Source of the DNA: Chloroflexota bacterium
Lineage (GTDB): Bacteria; Chloroflexota; Anaerolineae; UBA4142; SHND01
Length of the DNA: 64,000 nt
Assembly: GCA_004295045.1 (NCBI GenBank)
Contig: SHND01000013.1
Span: 3,073 to 67,072 of the forward strand
Direction of reading: 5' to 3'
Part shown: one piece after another, positions 25,445-33,734 of the stretch
Layout of the letters: every line of letters starts with the position of its first letter
Position numbering within the stretch: the first letter of the stretch is position 1
Program-made: the position numbers and the translations under genes
Notes under the pieces: model-generated
Databases searched by the model: none
Told to the model about the DNA's origin: nothing
The model's input: only the letters and a program-made list of their open reading frames with translations

Positions 25445-27820
25445 TCAGCCTGAAGCGCGCGCGGCACTGAAAAAAACTTTATTTCGGCCTATATCCGTCG
25501 TCGCGCCAACAATTTCGAACGATCCGGATGCATGAATGTCTTGCGAAGAGCTGCCAATCATCACTTCGATAGTGCCCGGCTCGACGACAAAATTCATATC
25601 CCGGTCATAAAAACTCAGCTGGAGGACATCAAGCAGGAATGTCACTGCCCTGGTCTCGCCGGGTTCTAGTGCAATGCGTTTGAATCCTTTTAATTCTTTG
25701 ACCGGACGCGTAACGCTCCCTTGCACGTCATGGATGTACAACTGCACAACCTCATCCCCGGTGCGTACCCCCGTGTTGGTAAGGTCAATGCTGATTGAGA
25801 CCTGTCCTGTCGCCTCAACTGTTTGTCTGTCTACTCGCAAATTGCCGTAGGCAAAACGTGTATAGCTCAAGCCGTAGCCGAATGGAAAGAGCGGCTCGGC
25901 ACTGAGTTCAACATAGTTCCCTTTCCAATGCGAGCGTCCGCCGGATGGTTTGTGATTGTAAAAAGTCGGCAGTTGTCCAACGGCACGCGGAAAGCTGATG
26001 GGCAGCTTTCCCCCTGGATTCGCATCACCAAACAGCACATCTGCTACCGCGTACCCACCTTCTTCACCGGGGACCCATACTTCAAGGACGCCGGGGATAT
26101 TTTCGGCAATCCATGGGATTGCCAACGGACGACCGTTCATCAAGACGACGATTGTTGGTGTGCCGGTTGCCGCAACCGCTTCAACTAATTGTTGCTGCAT
26201 ACCGGGTAATCCGAGCTCCGCGCGGTCTCGCGATTCGCCGCTGGAGCAGCTGTCCGTCAGTCCCGCTTTATCACCGACGACCAAAATTGCTACCTCTGCT
26301 TCGCGCGCCACCGCGACTGCTTCTGCAAATCCTTCTTGCGACTCACCAAGCACGTCACACCCTTTTGCGTAGCGTACTCGCGTGGTTGCACCAACCTTTT
26401 GCTTGATGGCTTCCAGAACGCTGACCATGGTTACGCCAATGTCAGTCAGCTCGACCCGGTCGGGCAGAGTCTGAGGTAACAGCTCCGGCTTTTCCATGAT
26501 TTCTAGCAAGGTCTCGATGTGCGCCGGGTAGGAATAATCCCCCATCTGGTGGCGCACGTTGTCCGCGTTCGGTCCAATGACCGCAATCGAGGCGATCTGT
26601 TGAGATAGCGGCAGCGTGTCGCCTTTATTTTTCAAAAGCACAACGGATTTGGTCGCAATCTCGCGTGCGAGCGCGCGCTGTGCCGGTGTATCGAATACCG
26701 CAGCTGCTTGCTCTGCGTTAACGAACGGATTCTCAAACAAACCGAGTCGGAATTTCATTTCCAAAATTCGAGTGACTGCCTGATCCACGAGTGATTCCGG
26801 TACGGCGCCGGATTGCACTGCCGAACAAAGCGGCGCGCCGTAACAATCCGTCCCGGGCAGCTCGCTGTCAATGCCCGCTTCCAATGCGAGGCGCGCGGCT
26901 TCCGCTTTGGTCGCAGCAATTTTGTGATACTCGGCGAGCATTTGTACCGCAAAATAATCAGAAACAACCAGCCCATCAAATCCGAGTTCACCGCGCAGGA
27001 AATCTGTCAGTAACTCGCGTGCTGCTCCGCACGGAACGCCGTCGAGTTCGTGATACGCGTTCATGATGGATGCTAATCCGGCGGTCTGGATTGCCGCTTC
27101 AAACGGAAAGGCATAAATTTCGCGCAGCTCGCGCGCGGGAATATGGGCAGGCGCCCAATTCATTCCGCCCTCGGATGCTCCATAACCGATAAAATGCTTG
27201 CCCGTTGCAATTACTCCATCGCGCAGCTCGTCGGTTTGCAGTCCTTGAACAAACGCGCTCCCCAGACGCGCGACCAGATAGGGGTCTTCGCCAAACGTTT
27301 CTTCGACGCGTCCCCAGCGCGGTTCGCGAGTCACATCCAGAACGGGAGCCAATGCCTGATGTGCTCCAACGGCACGCATCTGCGTACGAATGACACTGCC
27401 CATTCGCTCAACGAGTGCCGGTTCCCATGTACTGGCGACGCCAATGATTTGGGGGAAACAGGTTGCGCCGCGCGCCATGTATCCGCTGCAAGTTTCCTCA
27501 TGCACAAGGGCAGGAATACCCAGACGTGTTTGGTGCCGCAAAAATTGTTGGATCGCGTTTGCCAAATTCGCCGAACCGGAGGCGGGCAGACTACTCGCAC
27601 CGCCAATGCGCGTAATTTGTCCGACGCCGCGCCCAATCAACGCGTTGGCTTTTTCAGCGGACAAGCCATGTCCGTCTTGCAGTTGATAAACCCAATACGA
27701 ACCGAGCTGCGCGATTTTTTCGTCCAACGTCATACGCGCAAGCAGGTCTTGAACCCGATCAGAGGTTGGGCGGCTGGCGTCGCGATAGACTGCGGTGTCC
27801 ATAGATTCAGTTGTAATCAT
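25445..27820 (-). CDS. Glycoside hydrolase family 3 beta-glycosidase
   Basis: 791 residues, no signal peptide (cytosolic). (alpha/beta)8 domain with VLDVTREPRWGRVEETFGEDP and TGKHFIGYGASEGG, nucleophile Asp in LVVSDYFAVQ (about residue 284), a second domain (VVLLKNKGDTLPL, then IAVIGPNADN) and a C-terminal fibronectin-III-like domain ending in DVLQLSFYDRDMNFVVEPG. GH3 enzymes cleave beta-glucosides or beta-xylosides. Its place as last gene of an ABC sugar operon suggests it splits the imported oligosaccharide. Starts 5 bp after the stop of the permease gene. The substrate is not known. Confidence 0.94.
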   Translation of the reverse strand: MITTESMDTAVYRDASRPTSDRVQDLLARMTLDEKIAQLGSYWVYQLQDGHGLSAEKANALIGRGVGQITRIGGASSLPASGSANLANAIQQFLRHQTRLGIPALVHEETCSGYMARGATCFPQIIGVASTWEPALVERMGSVIRTQMRAVGAHQALAPVLDVTREPRWGRVEETFGEDPYLVARLGSAFVQGLQTDELRDGVIATGKHFIGYGASEGGMNWAPAHIPARELREIYAFPFEAAIQTAGLASIMNAYHELDGVPCGAARELLTDFLRGELGFDGLVVSDYFAVQMLAEYHKIAATKAEAARLALEAGIDSELPGTDCYGAPLCSAVQSGAVPESLVDQAVTRILEMKFRLGLFENPFVNAEQAAAVFDTPAQRALAREIATKSVVLLKNKGDTLPLSQQIASIAVIGPNADNVRHQMGDYSYPAHIETLLEIMEKPELLPQTLPDRVELTDIGVTMVSVLEAIKQKVGATTRVRYAKGCDVLGESQEGFAEAVAVAREAEVAILVVGDKAGLTDSCSSGESRDRAELGLPGMQQQLVEAVAATGTPTIVVLMNGRPLAIPWIAENIPGVLEVWVPGEEGGYAVADVLFGDANPGGKLPISFPRAVGQLPTFYNHKPSGGRSHWKGNYVELSAEPLFPFGYGLSYTRFAYGNLRVDRQTVEATGQVSISIDLTNTGVRTGDEVVQLYIHDVQGSVTRPVKELKGFKRIALEPGETRAVTFLLDVLQLSFYDRDMNFVVEPGTIEVMIGSSSQDIHASGSFEIVGATTDIGRNKVFFSAARASG

Positions 27821-27824
27821 TGGA

Positions 27825-28685
27825 TTATCCCTTGAGCGCCCCCGCCATCATGCCGCCAACCACGCGCTCTTGCGCCACAATATAAATGAGAATCAGCGGG
27901 GCGGCGGCGAGAGACAGAACCGCCATAATCAGCGGGATGTTGGCGGCATACTGTCCTTGATAGTCCCAAATTGCCAGCGGCAGCGTCCGACTGGCAGGGC
28001 TGGACGTGAGGACGTAGGCGAATACAAATTCATTCCAGAGGGTTACGGCATTATAGATTCCAACTGTCGCAAGCCCGGGCCATGAGAGGGGCAGAATGAT
28101 GCGCCAAAAGATGAGCGCGGTGCTGGCGCCATCCATACGCGCGGCCTCTTCCAACTCGCGCGGAATCTCGCGCATGAACGCGGTCAAGATAAAGACGGCG
28201 AGTGGCAAACTGAATGCCACATACGGACCGATTAAAGCAAAGAGCGAGTCATAGAGCTTGAGATTGGTCGTCAAGATGTACACGGGAATGAGGGTCACGT
28301 GGACCGGTATTACAAGCCCGGCAACAATCAGAACAAAAAGTGGACGGTTGAGACGAAAATGTGTACGCGCGAACACAAAGGATGCCATGGACCCTACCAA
28401 AAGAACAAGCGCAACCGAGACAGACACCACAATGACACTGTTGAGTAACGACCGGACAAAGGGTCCGGAGAGAACGGTCAAGTAATTCTCAAATACCCAT
28501 CGCGTTGGCAATGTCCAGAAAGGCGCCGTGAGCAAATCGAACTGCGCTTTGAATCCGGACTGGACCATAAAGTAAAAGGGCAGACCGGCGACTAACAGCC
28601 AGAATATGGCAAGAGCGTACAAGAGTAGGGTTCCGCCGAGCCGATTTGAACCTCCACGCTGGCTTGTACTAGTCGTTGTCTTCAT
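27825..28685 (-). CDS. Carbohydrate ABC transporter permease, MalG type
   Basis: 286 residues, six predicted membrane helices. The EAA loop reads [20 protein letters not shown] followed by [11 protein letters not shown], where it docks to the ATPase. Start ATG 28685 with GGGAGG upstream; the preceding permease gene stops 5 bp before it. Works with the MalF-type partner and the binding protein upstream. No ATP-binding subunit gene is in the locus; a shared MsmX-type ATPase from elsewhere is probable (family habit). Confidence 0.93.
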   Translation of the reverse strand: MKTTTSTSQRGGSNRLGGTLLLYALAIFWLLVAGLPFYFMVQSGFKAQFDLLTAPFWTLPTRWVFENYLTVLSGPFVRSLLNSVIVVSVSVALVLLVGSMASFVFARTHFRLNRPLFVLIVAGLVIPVHVTLIPVYILTTNLKLYDSLFALIGPYVAFSLPLAVFILTAFMREIPRELEEAARMDGASTALIFWRIILPLSWPGLATVGIYNAVTLWNEFVFAYVLTSSPASRTLPLAIWDYQGQYAANIPLIMAVLSLAAAPLILIYIVAQERVVGGMMAGALKG

Positions 28686-28689
28686 GACT

Positions 28690-29625
28690 TCACGCCTCCC
28701 TTGGTCGTTGTCCGATAGCCAGCGCGGTCAGCGCAACAATCATCACAATAATAAACATCGCCGTCGCAATGGTGCTGCCGTAGCCCATATGAAACGACGC
28801 AAACGCTTCTTTGTACATGTACGTCGCCATGAGTTCCGTAGAACGTGAAGGTCCTCCCTCGGTCATGACCCAAATCAAATCAAAATATTTCAGCGAACCA
28901 ATGAGCGAAAGGGTGATTGCCGTCGCAATGATACCGCGCATGAGGTGCAGCTCGACGCGCCAAAAGTATTGATTCTCGGTGGCGCCATCAATCATCGCCG
29001 CTTCATGGATGTCTTCGGGAATGTTGAGCAGCTGGGCAAGGAATAGAACCATGTAAAAGGGAATGAACTGCCAGCAAATTACCACAATCACCGAAAAGAG
29101 CGCGACATTGGGGTCGCCGAGCCAATCGCGGGAAAGTGCCTTTAACCCAAGTGTCTCTAACAGCGGAGTCACGACACCAAATTGGAGGTCGTACACATAT
29201 TTGAACAGAATGCCGACCGCGACGGTTGACATCAACAAAGGGAAAAAATAGACGACTTTAAAGAACTGCAATTTTCGACCACCGCGATGGAGCAGAACCG
29301 CGAGCGCCATGGCGATCGGAATCTGAATGGCGATCGAAAGCACGACGATGATAATGTTGTTGGTAAAAGCTCTCCAGAAAATTCCATCACCAAAGAGCTT
29401 GCTCCAATTGCCAAGTCCGACAAAGGTGCGGTTTGCGCTGAGACCGTTCCACTCGAAAAAGCTCAGCTCCACCGATGACAGGATGGGCCATACGATAAAA
29501 ACCACAAGAAATGCCAGAGCAGGAAGCAAGAAAAGAGTTGTTGTAATCGTCTGCTCGGACAGCCAACCGTGTGGCGCCGACTGCCGACGCGTAATCGCGT
29601 GCGCTGCTGCCGTTTGTGTTGCCAT
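28690..29625 (-). CDS. Carbohydrate ABC transporter permease, MalF type
   Basis: 311 residues with six membrane helices (first: [20 protein letters not shown]) and an EAA loop [20 protein letters not shown]. The N-terminal stretch of about 30 residues is polar and cytosolic. Located between binding protein and MalG-type gene. A perfect 15-bp hairpin precedes it (29650-29683), so its message level may be lower than that of the binding-protein gene. Confidence 0.93.
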   Translation of the reverse strand: MATQTAAAHAITRRQSAPHGWLSEQTITTTLFLLPALAFLVVFIVWPILSSVELSFFEWNGLSANRTFVGLGNWSKLFGDGIFWRAFTNNIIIVVLSIAIQIPIAMALAVLLHRGGRKLQFFKVVYFFPLLMSTVAVGILFKYVYDLQFGVVTPLLETLGLKALSRDWLGDPNVALFSVIVVICWQFIPFYMVLFLAQLLNIPEDIHEAAMIDGATENQYFWRVELHLMRGIIATAITLSLIGSLKYFDLIWVMTEGGPSRSTELMATYMYKEAFASFHMGYGSTIATAMFIIVMIVALTALAIGQRPREA

Positions 29626-29649
29626 GCCAGGACGAGTCCTTTGATTGTG

Positions 29650-29683
29650 CTCAGGGAAGGGGGATTGATCCCCCTTCCCTGAG
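29650..29683. other. Intercistronic hairpin between binding protein and permeases
   Basis: Perfect 15-bp inverted repeat CTCAGGGAAGGGGGA (29650-29664) / TCCCCCTTCCCTGAG (29669-29683), loop TTGA. No T run follows on the minus strand, so it looks like an mRNA-stabilising or partial-attenuation hairpin. Confidence 0.75.
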
Positions 29684-29709
29684 ACAAAACATTTTTGCCC
29701 TTGCGAGTC

Positions 29710-31122
29710 TTACTGCGGCTGCTTGGCGTAATCCGCCATGGCTTGTTCCAACTGTTTGGCGGCTTCTTCCGGTGTCATCGTCAAGCCAAAGAGGGCCTGG
29801 CTGGTATCCTTGTGCACTTCGCCGACAGCGGGCGGCAAGTATTGGTCGTACCAGAGCTGAACGCTTGGCGCCTGCTGAATCAGCTGGAGGATCTGCTGCA
29901 GCTCGGGGTCATCCGTCTTGAAACTCTTGACGGGCGGGATGCGTCCGTCTTTTGCGCGCGCCGCGACAGAGGTATCGTCAATCAAGTACTGGATGAGCTT
30001 GAAGGCTTCATCGGGGTTCTTGCACGTCGCCGAGATAGAGTAGAAATTATCGCCGACCGTTCCGACGATATCTTTCGGGTCCCCCTTGCCATCCGTCAGC
30101 GCCGGAAACGGAAAGAATCCTAGATTCTTGTAGAATTCGGGGTTCTCAGTTTTAATGATGCTTGCCTCCCATGTCCCCATCAGTTCCATTGCCGCCTTAC
30201 CCGAGTAGAGCAACGCACGGGTTCCACCGGCATCATAATCAAGCCCGTTGTACCCTTCCTGGAAGGCGCCCGCCTCCACCAGCTCTTGCAAACGCTTGCC
30301 CGCTTCGATGAATACCGGGTCTTCAAAGCTGCCGCCGGTGCGCGTTGCTGCTTTGGCAAAGACTTCGGGACCCGCCAAGCGGTCTACCAGATACATAAAG
30401 AACATCGAGCCGGGCCACTTGGGCTTGTTCGCTAACGCGAACGGGGCGACATCATTCTCTTTGAGGATCTGGACAACCTTGAGCAAATCATCATAGGTCT
30501 GTGGCGGGGTGAGATTGTATTTCTCAAAGAGTGCCTTGTTGTAATGGATGAGGGCGAGGGAAGTGTTCTCGACAGGTACGCCATAGATTTTGCCGTCAAA
30601 GGTGATTGGCGTAAACGCGGCGTCGAGGAAGCGATCTTTGTAGTTGTCCTTGGTCATGTACGGGGTCAGGTCAATGACTTGATTGGATTTCACATACTCG
30701 TACAGCGGACCGCCGCCCCAGGTCGGAAAGATGCATGGGGCATTGCCTGCGCCGGCTGCAACTTTGATTTTGGTCTTGTACGCGTCGTTCGTCAGCGGAA
30801 CGTTTTCCACATTCACGTTGGGGTTGTCTGCTTTGAAACGCTCAACAGCTTGCTCAATCAATTGTGGTCCACTACCGTTGGTCTGAATATGCCAGAAGGA
30901 AATGTCGACGGGTTGCCCGGCGGGGGCTTGCGTCGCGGCGGGGGGTTGAGTCGCAGCAGGAGCTTGGGTAGCTTGTGCTGCCGCACTCGTTGGCGCTTGC
31001 GAAGGCGCGGCGGTCGGCGCTTGGGTCAGTGGTGCACTGCATGCGGCAACGGTCAAAGCGATGAGCGTGAGAGCCATCATTTTCCATGCGCCGCGCATTG
31101 AAATTCGATTGTTGATTTTCAT
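29710..31122 (-). CDS. Extracellular sugar-binding lipoprotein (ABC transporter)
   Basis: 470 residues. Lipoprotein signal with lipobox LTVAAC (Cys near residue 28), then a Pro/Thr/Ala/Gln-rich tether of about 45 residues ([18 protein letters not shown]), then the solute-binding domain starting [11 protein letters not shown], with typical cluster B features such as [30 protein letters not shown] and the tail [25 protein letters not shown]. Captures the oligosaccharide at the outer face and delivers it to the permeases. The first gene of the operon. GAGG lies close to ATG 31122. Confidence 0.93.
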   Translation of the reverse strand: MKINNRISMRGAWKMMALTLIALTVAACSAPLTQAPTAAPSQAPTSAAAQATQAPAATQPPAATQAPAGQPVDISFWHIQTNGSGPQLIEQAVERFKADNPNVNVENVPLTNDAYKTKIKVAAGAGNAPCIFPTWGGGPLYEYVKSNQVIDLTPYMTKDNYKDRFLDAAFTPITFDGKIYGVPVENTSLALIHYNKALFEKYNLTPPQTYDDLLKVVQILKENDVAPFALANKPKWPGSMFFMYLVDRLAGPEVFAKAATRTGGSFEDPVFIEAGKRLQELVEAGAFQEGYNGLDYDAGGTRALLYSGKAAMELMGTWEASIIKTENPEFYKNLGFFPFPALTDGKGDPKDIVGTVGDNFYSISATCKNPDEAFKLIQYLIDDTSVAARAKDGRIPPVKSFKTDDPELQQILQLIQQAPSVQLWYDQYLPPAVGEVHKDTSQALFGLTMTPEEAAKQLEQAMADYAKQPQ

Positions 31123-31306
31123 TCTATTGCCTCATTTCATAAACGGAAAGGTTGGTGTCATTGCCCGCATTGGAAAAATGATTGTGTTATAATGTGGAAA
31201 TGGTAACTCCTTTCTGCAAAGGGGTGCCAGGTACTGTTGACAGGGTCGGGTGGCTTGAAGGGTTAGCCGACTCTGTCTTTTTTTGTCCGTGTGTGGCGGA
31301 CGAGTT

Positions 31307-31336
31307 ATTCGTTGAATCGTATTCGATTCAACGAAT
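31307..31336. repeat. Perfect inverted repeat after the lacI-type gene
   Basis: ATTCGTTGAATCG (31307-31319), loop TATT, CGATTCAACGAAT (31324-31336). No T run; it could be an operator for a dimeric regulator in front of the sugar operon or a terminator-like hairpin of the regulator gene. Confidence 0.6.
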
Positions 31337-31350
31337 CGAGCGCGAAATTC

Positions 31351-32358
31351 TTATCGCTCGATGAAAACTGCCTGACACGACTCCCGAACAATGAGATGGG
31401 TGCGAACTTTTGAAACTGAGGATTCCAGTTCTTCACCTTTCAAAATACGAATAAGGAGCTTTGTTGCCAGCGCGCCCATTTCTTCGATGGATTGGTCAAC
31501 CGTCGTCAGCCTGGGTTCAACAAGAACCGCCTCGGTGATGTTATCAAATCCGACGACGGATAAATCATTTGGAATGTGCAAGCCCAGCTCTTGGGCGGCA
31601 TCCATGACGCCAAGAGCCGACGAGTCATTTGCGGCAAAAATCGCTGTCGGGCGCTCTGACAATGTGAGCAACTCACGCGCAGCTTCGCGTCCTCGCGCCG
31701 GTGTATAGTCCCCAGCTCGAACTAGCTCAGAGTCGAAGGGTATGCCTGCGGTCAAAAGACCATCATTGTATCCGTCCAACCGGCGGATTGCGCTTTGTGC
31801 ATCTGATCGTCCGCCGATAAAGCCAATACGGCGATGACCCAAGCCAATGAGATACTCCATTGCGGCTAGTGCTCCGGCATGGTTCGTGGCGATCACTGAT
31901 GGAACCTTAGGACCCTCGATGAGGGGATCAATCACAACGATTTGAGCATCTTCTGGGAAATCGGTCGTAGAAGGCGTGACAACGATGTTTCCGTCAGTCA
32001 AGCCACTGCTAAAGCGCGCCACATGTTGTTGCTCCCAAGCGGCACGGCGGCTCAGAGGAGGGGCGTCTGCTGCATAGATCAACAGGTCATAGCCCGAACC
32101 GACGACCGCTGAGCCAACGCCTTGAATGACTTGGCGGTCAAATGGATCGGTGACCTCTGGCACTACCAGTCCGATGACGCGAGTCGCGCGGCTTCGCATG
32201 CCCTTCGCGGCGAGGCTGGCGGTGTAGTTCATTCGTTGCATAACCTGCCGCACTTTGTGACAAGTTTCTGGCGCGACATCATCTTTGTTATTTAAAACAC
32301 GGGAGACAGTCGTGACAGACACGCCGGCGGCTTGGGCAACATCCTGAATAGTAGCCAT
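31351..32358 (-). CDS. LacI-family transcriptional regulator
   Basis: 335 residues. N-terminal LacI HTH TIQDVAQAAGVSVTTVSRVLN with hinge helix region (TASLAAKGMRSRATRVIGLV), followed by a periplasmic-binding-like sugar domain (GLVVPEVTDPFD, LGHRRIGFIGGRSDA, ANDSSALGVMDAA). It should sense the imported sugar and control the downstream ABC/GH3 operon and itself. Direct and inverted repeats of a CGTTAC/ACCGTTAT type in its own 5' region (32396-32436) are candidate sites. Confidence 0.93.
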   Translation of the reverse strand: MATIQDVAQAAGVSVTTVSRVLNNKDDVAPETCHKVRQVMQRMNYTASLAAKGMRSRATRVIGLVVPEVTDPFDRQVIQGVGSAVVGSGYDLLIYAADAPPLSRRAAWEQQHVARFSSGLTDGNIVVTPSTTDFPEDAQIVVIDPLIEGPKVPSVIATNHAGALAAMEYLIGLGHRRIGFIGGRSDAQSAIRRLDGYNDGLLTAGIPFDSELVRAGDYTPARGREAARELLTLSERPTAIFAANDSSALGVMDAAQELGLHIPNDLSVVGFDNITEAVLVEPRLTTVDQSIEEMGALATKLLIRILKGEELESSVSKVRTHLIVRESCQAVFIER

Positions 32359-32395
32359 TTGCTCGCTCCTATAATAAAGCAGGGTAATTATGGAA

Positions 32396-32436
32396 TCGTT
32401 ACCGTTATTGATACCGTAACCGTTATCGGAAACGAT
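32396..32436. promoter_or_regulatory. Candidate operator cluster for the LacI-type regulator
   Basis: The 41-bp stretch contains CGTTACCG, ATACCGTAACCG and TTATCGGAAACG, with the octamer ACCGTTAT occurring twice in direct orientation 18-19 bp apart. It lies 40-80 bp upstream of the regulator start. LacI-type proteins commonly bind CG-centred palindromes of this kind. Confidence 0.45.
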
Positions 32437-33144
32437 TTCAGAATACCAGATTTCCTTTCTCCTGTCAACGGTGTTTCATAGAATTCTCATAGACCGAGGC
32501 TGCGTGTCAAACTGATCGAGACTTTGGCTCAAGCAAGCGTAGAGAAAACTAACGGTTCGGATTCCCACTCGATCAATAACTCGTTTTTGGTGGACACACT
32601 TTGAAAAATGAGAGACCATCCGGCAAGTGGCTGATCTCTATTAACTAGTGGTGCTAGTACAAATTGCTCCTATAAAATAGGCGAATTCAGCGAACACTAT
32701 CGCAACAATTCGGGCGTACGGTTTGAATTAAACTTGATTGCACCGCCAACTAGCACCATTAGTTATTAGCGAAAGCAGACGCATATCTACACGCCATGGT
32801 GACTTATCCTTCGAACTGACAATGGCGGCTTGACTTGCACCTTTGACTTTGCCGACTTGCGCCACTTGGTCCAGCAACAGGAGCGCACTGCGGTTGTCCC
32901 CTGCCCAGCGCAACTGAGCCACCATCAGTTGCATTTTCTTTTCCTGTTCGACTTTCCATTCCTCTTGATATTGCACGTGCAGCCACTTGGCAAAGCGGGG
33001 CCGATGCGACACTTCGGAATAGCCCGGCAGGGAGAGATAAAGAACGCATAGATTATGCTATCATGGATGCGTGCATGCGGGACGCTCCAATCTGCGAATG
33101 CAACGCGGCGCGGATGGCAACAAGGCTGACTGCGGGTAACTTAA
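32437..33144. other. Gene-poor, decayed stretch
   Basis: About 700 bp without an intact gene. It contains an imperfect inverted repeat (32643-32658 with 32749-32764, 15 of 16 match) spanning 122 bp, and on the minus strand an open frame from about 33050 to 32780 whose central part (QEEWKVEQEKKMQLMVAQL) looks protein-like but has no recognised family and no good start. It reads like a mobile-element scar or remnant of an unknown gene. Confidence 0.4.
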
Positions 33145-33169
33145 TTGTGTAATTGTGTACGGTATTCGA

Positions 33170-33633
33170 CCGGCGACAGCTCGGGCGATTTTTTATTCGG
33201 CGCACTCTATCGCGCAGGGTTTGCGAACCAGCCCACCTCCCTCGCGCGGAATGATGGGCTGGCGCTGCGCGATGTGTACATCGGCGCGGCGGCGCGCTGC
33301 GCGCCGCCTGACAACAAACCGACGCCGCAAGAATTCGCAAATTGTTTTCCCTATCTTGCGCGCGAATTTGAATTATTGAAAAATGCGCGCGTGTTGATCG
33401 GATTGGGCGCGATTGGATTCAACGCGATTTTGAAATTGCTGGAAACGCATGATGTCACACTGCCCAAGCCGCGTCCTAAATTTGGACACAATGCGTTGTA
33501 TCACATCGGCAAATATTCCGTCATCGGCACCTATCATCCCAGCCGCCAAAACACCAACACCGGAAAATTGACTGTTGCAATGTTTGACGCCGTATTTCAA
33601 AACGCAAAACGCGAACTCGCGCGCAGTGAATAG
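33170..33633 (+). pseudogene. 5'-truncated second copy of the uracil-DNA glycosylase gene
   Basis: About 154 codons equivalent to residues 77-227 of the copy at 22791. The first residues present are TGDSSGDFLFGALY; the Fe-S Cys pair CYKC and the active-site GLAPAAHGG block are missing, so no activity is expected. Positions 33271-33563 are identical to 23118-23410 except for one base, whereas the flanking parts of the same gene differ clearly. This mosaic points to recent gene conversion or a recent partial duplication with a divergent relative. The apparent start at 33145 is an accident of the junction. Confidence 0.88.
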
Positions 33634-33659
33634 CCGATAGCAAATGGCAGTTGGCAGAT

Positions 33660-33732
33660 AGCGGATGGCAAGCCATAAATCACCCAATCACCCAATCACC
33701 CAATCACCAATCGCTCAATCACCCAATCTCTC
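33660..33732. repeat. Degenerate tandem repeat before the phosphodiesterase gene
   Basis: Units of AATCACCC repeated about six times with small changes, after TAGCGGATGGCAAGCC. The repeat would otherwise be read as a spurious 28-residue N-terminal extension of the next gene. Confidence 0.7.
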
Positions 33733-33734
33733 CC

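Noticed and set aside
28621..28680. Possible tRNA because of a GATTTGAACC-like string
   Set aside because: It lies within the N-terminal codons of the MalG-type permease, and no cloverleaf could be drawn.
31182..31364. Small plus-strand ORF between the sugar operon and its regulator
   Set aside because: It overlaps operator/hairpin sequence and has no ribosome site; composition is not protein-like.
32643..32764. Complete small insertion sequence
   Set aside because: Only an imperfect 16-bp inverted repeat over 122 bp, with no transposase and no clear target duplication.
33651..33734. N-terminal extension of the phosphodiesterase fusion
   Set aside because: It is a translated AATCACCC tandem repeat; the membrane domain starts after ATG 33735.
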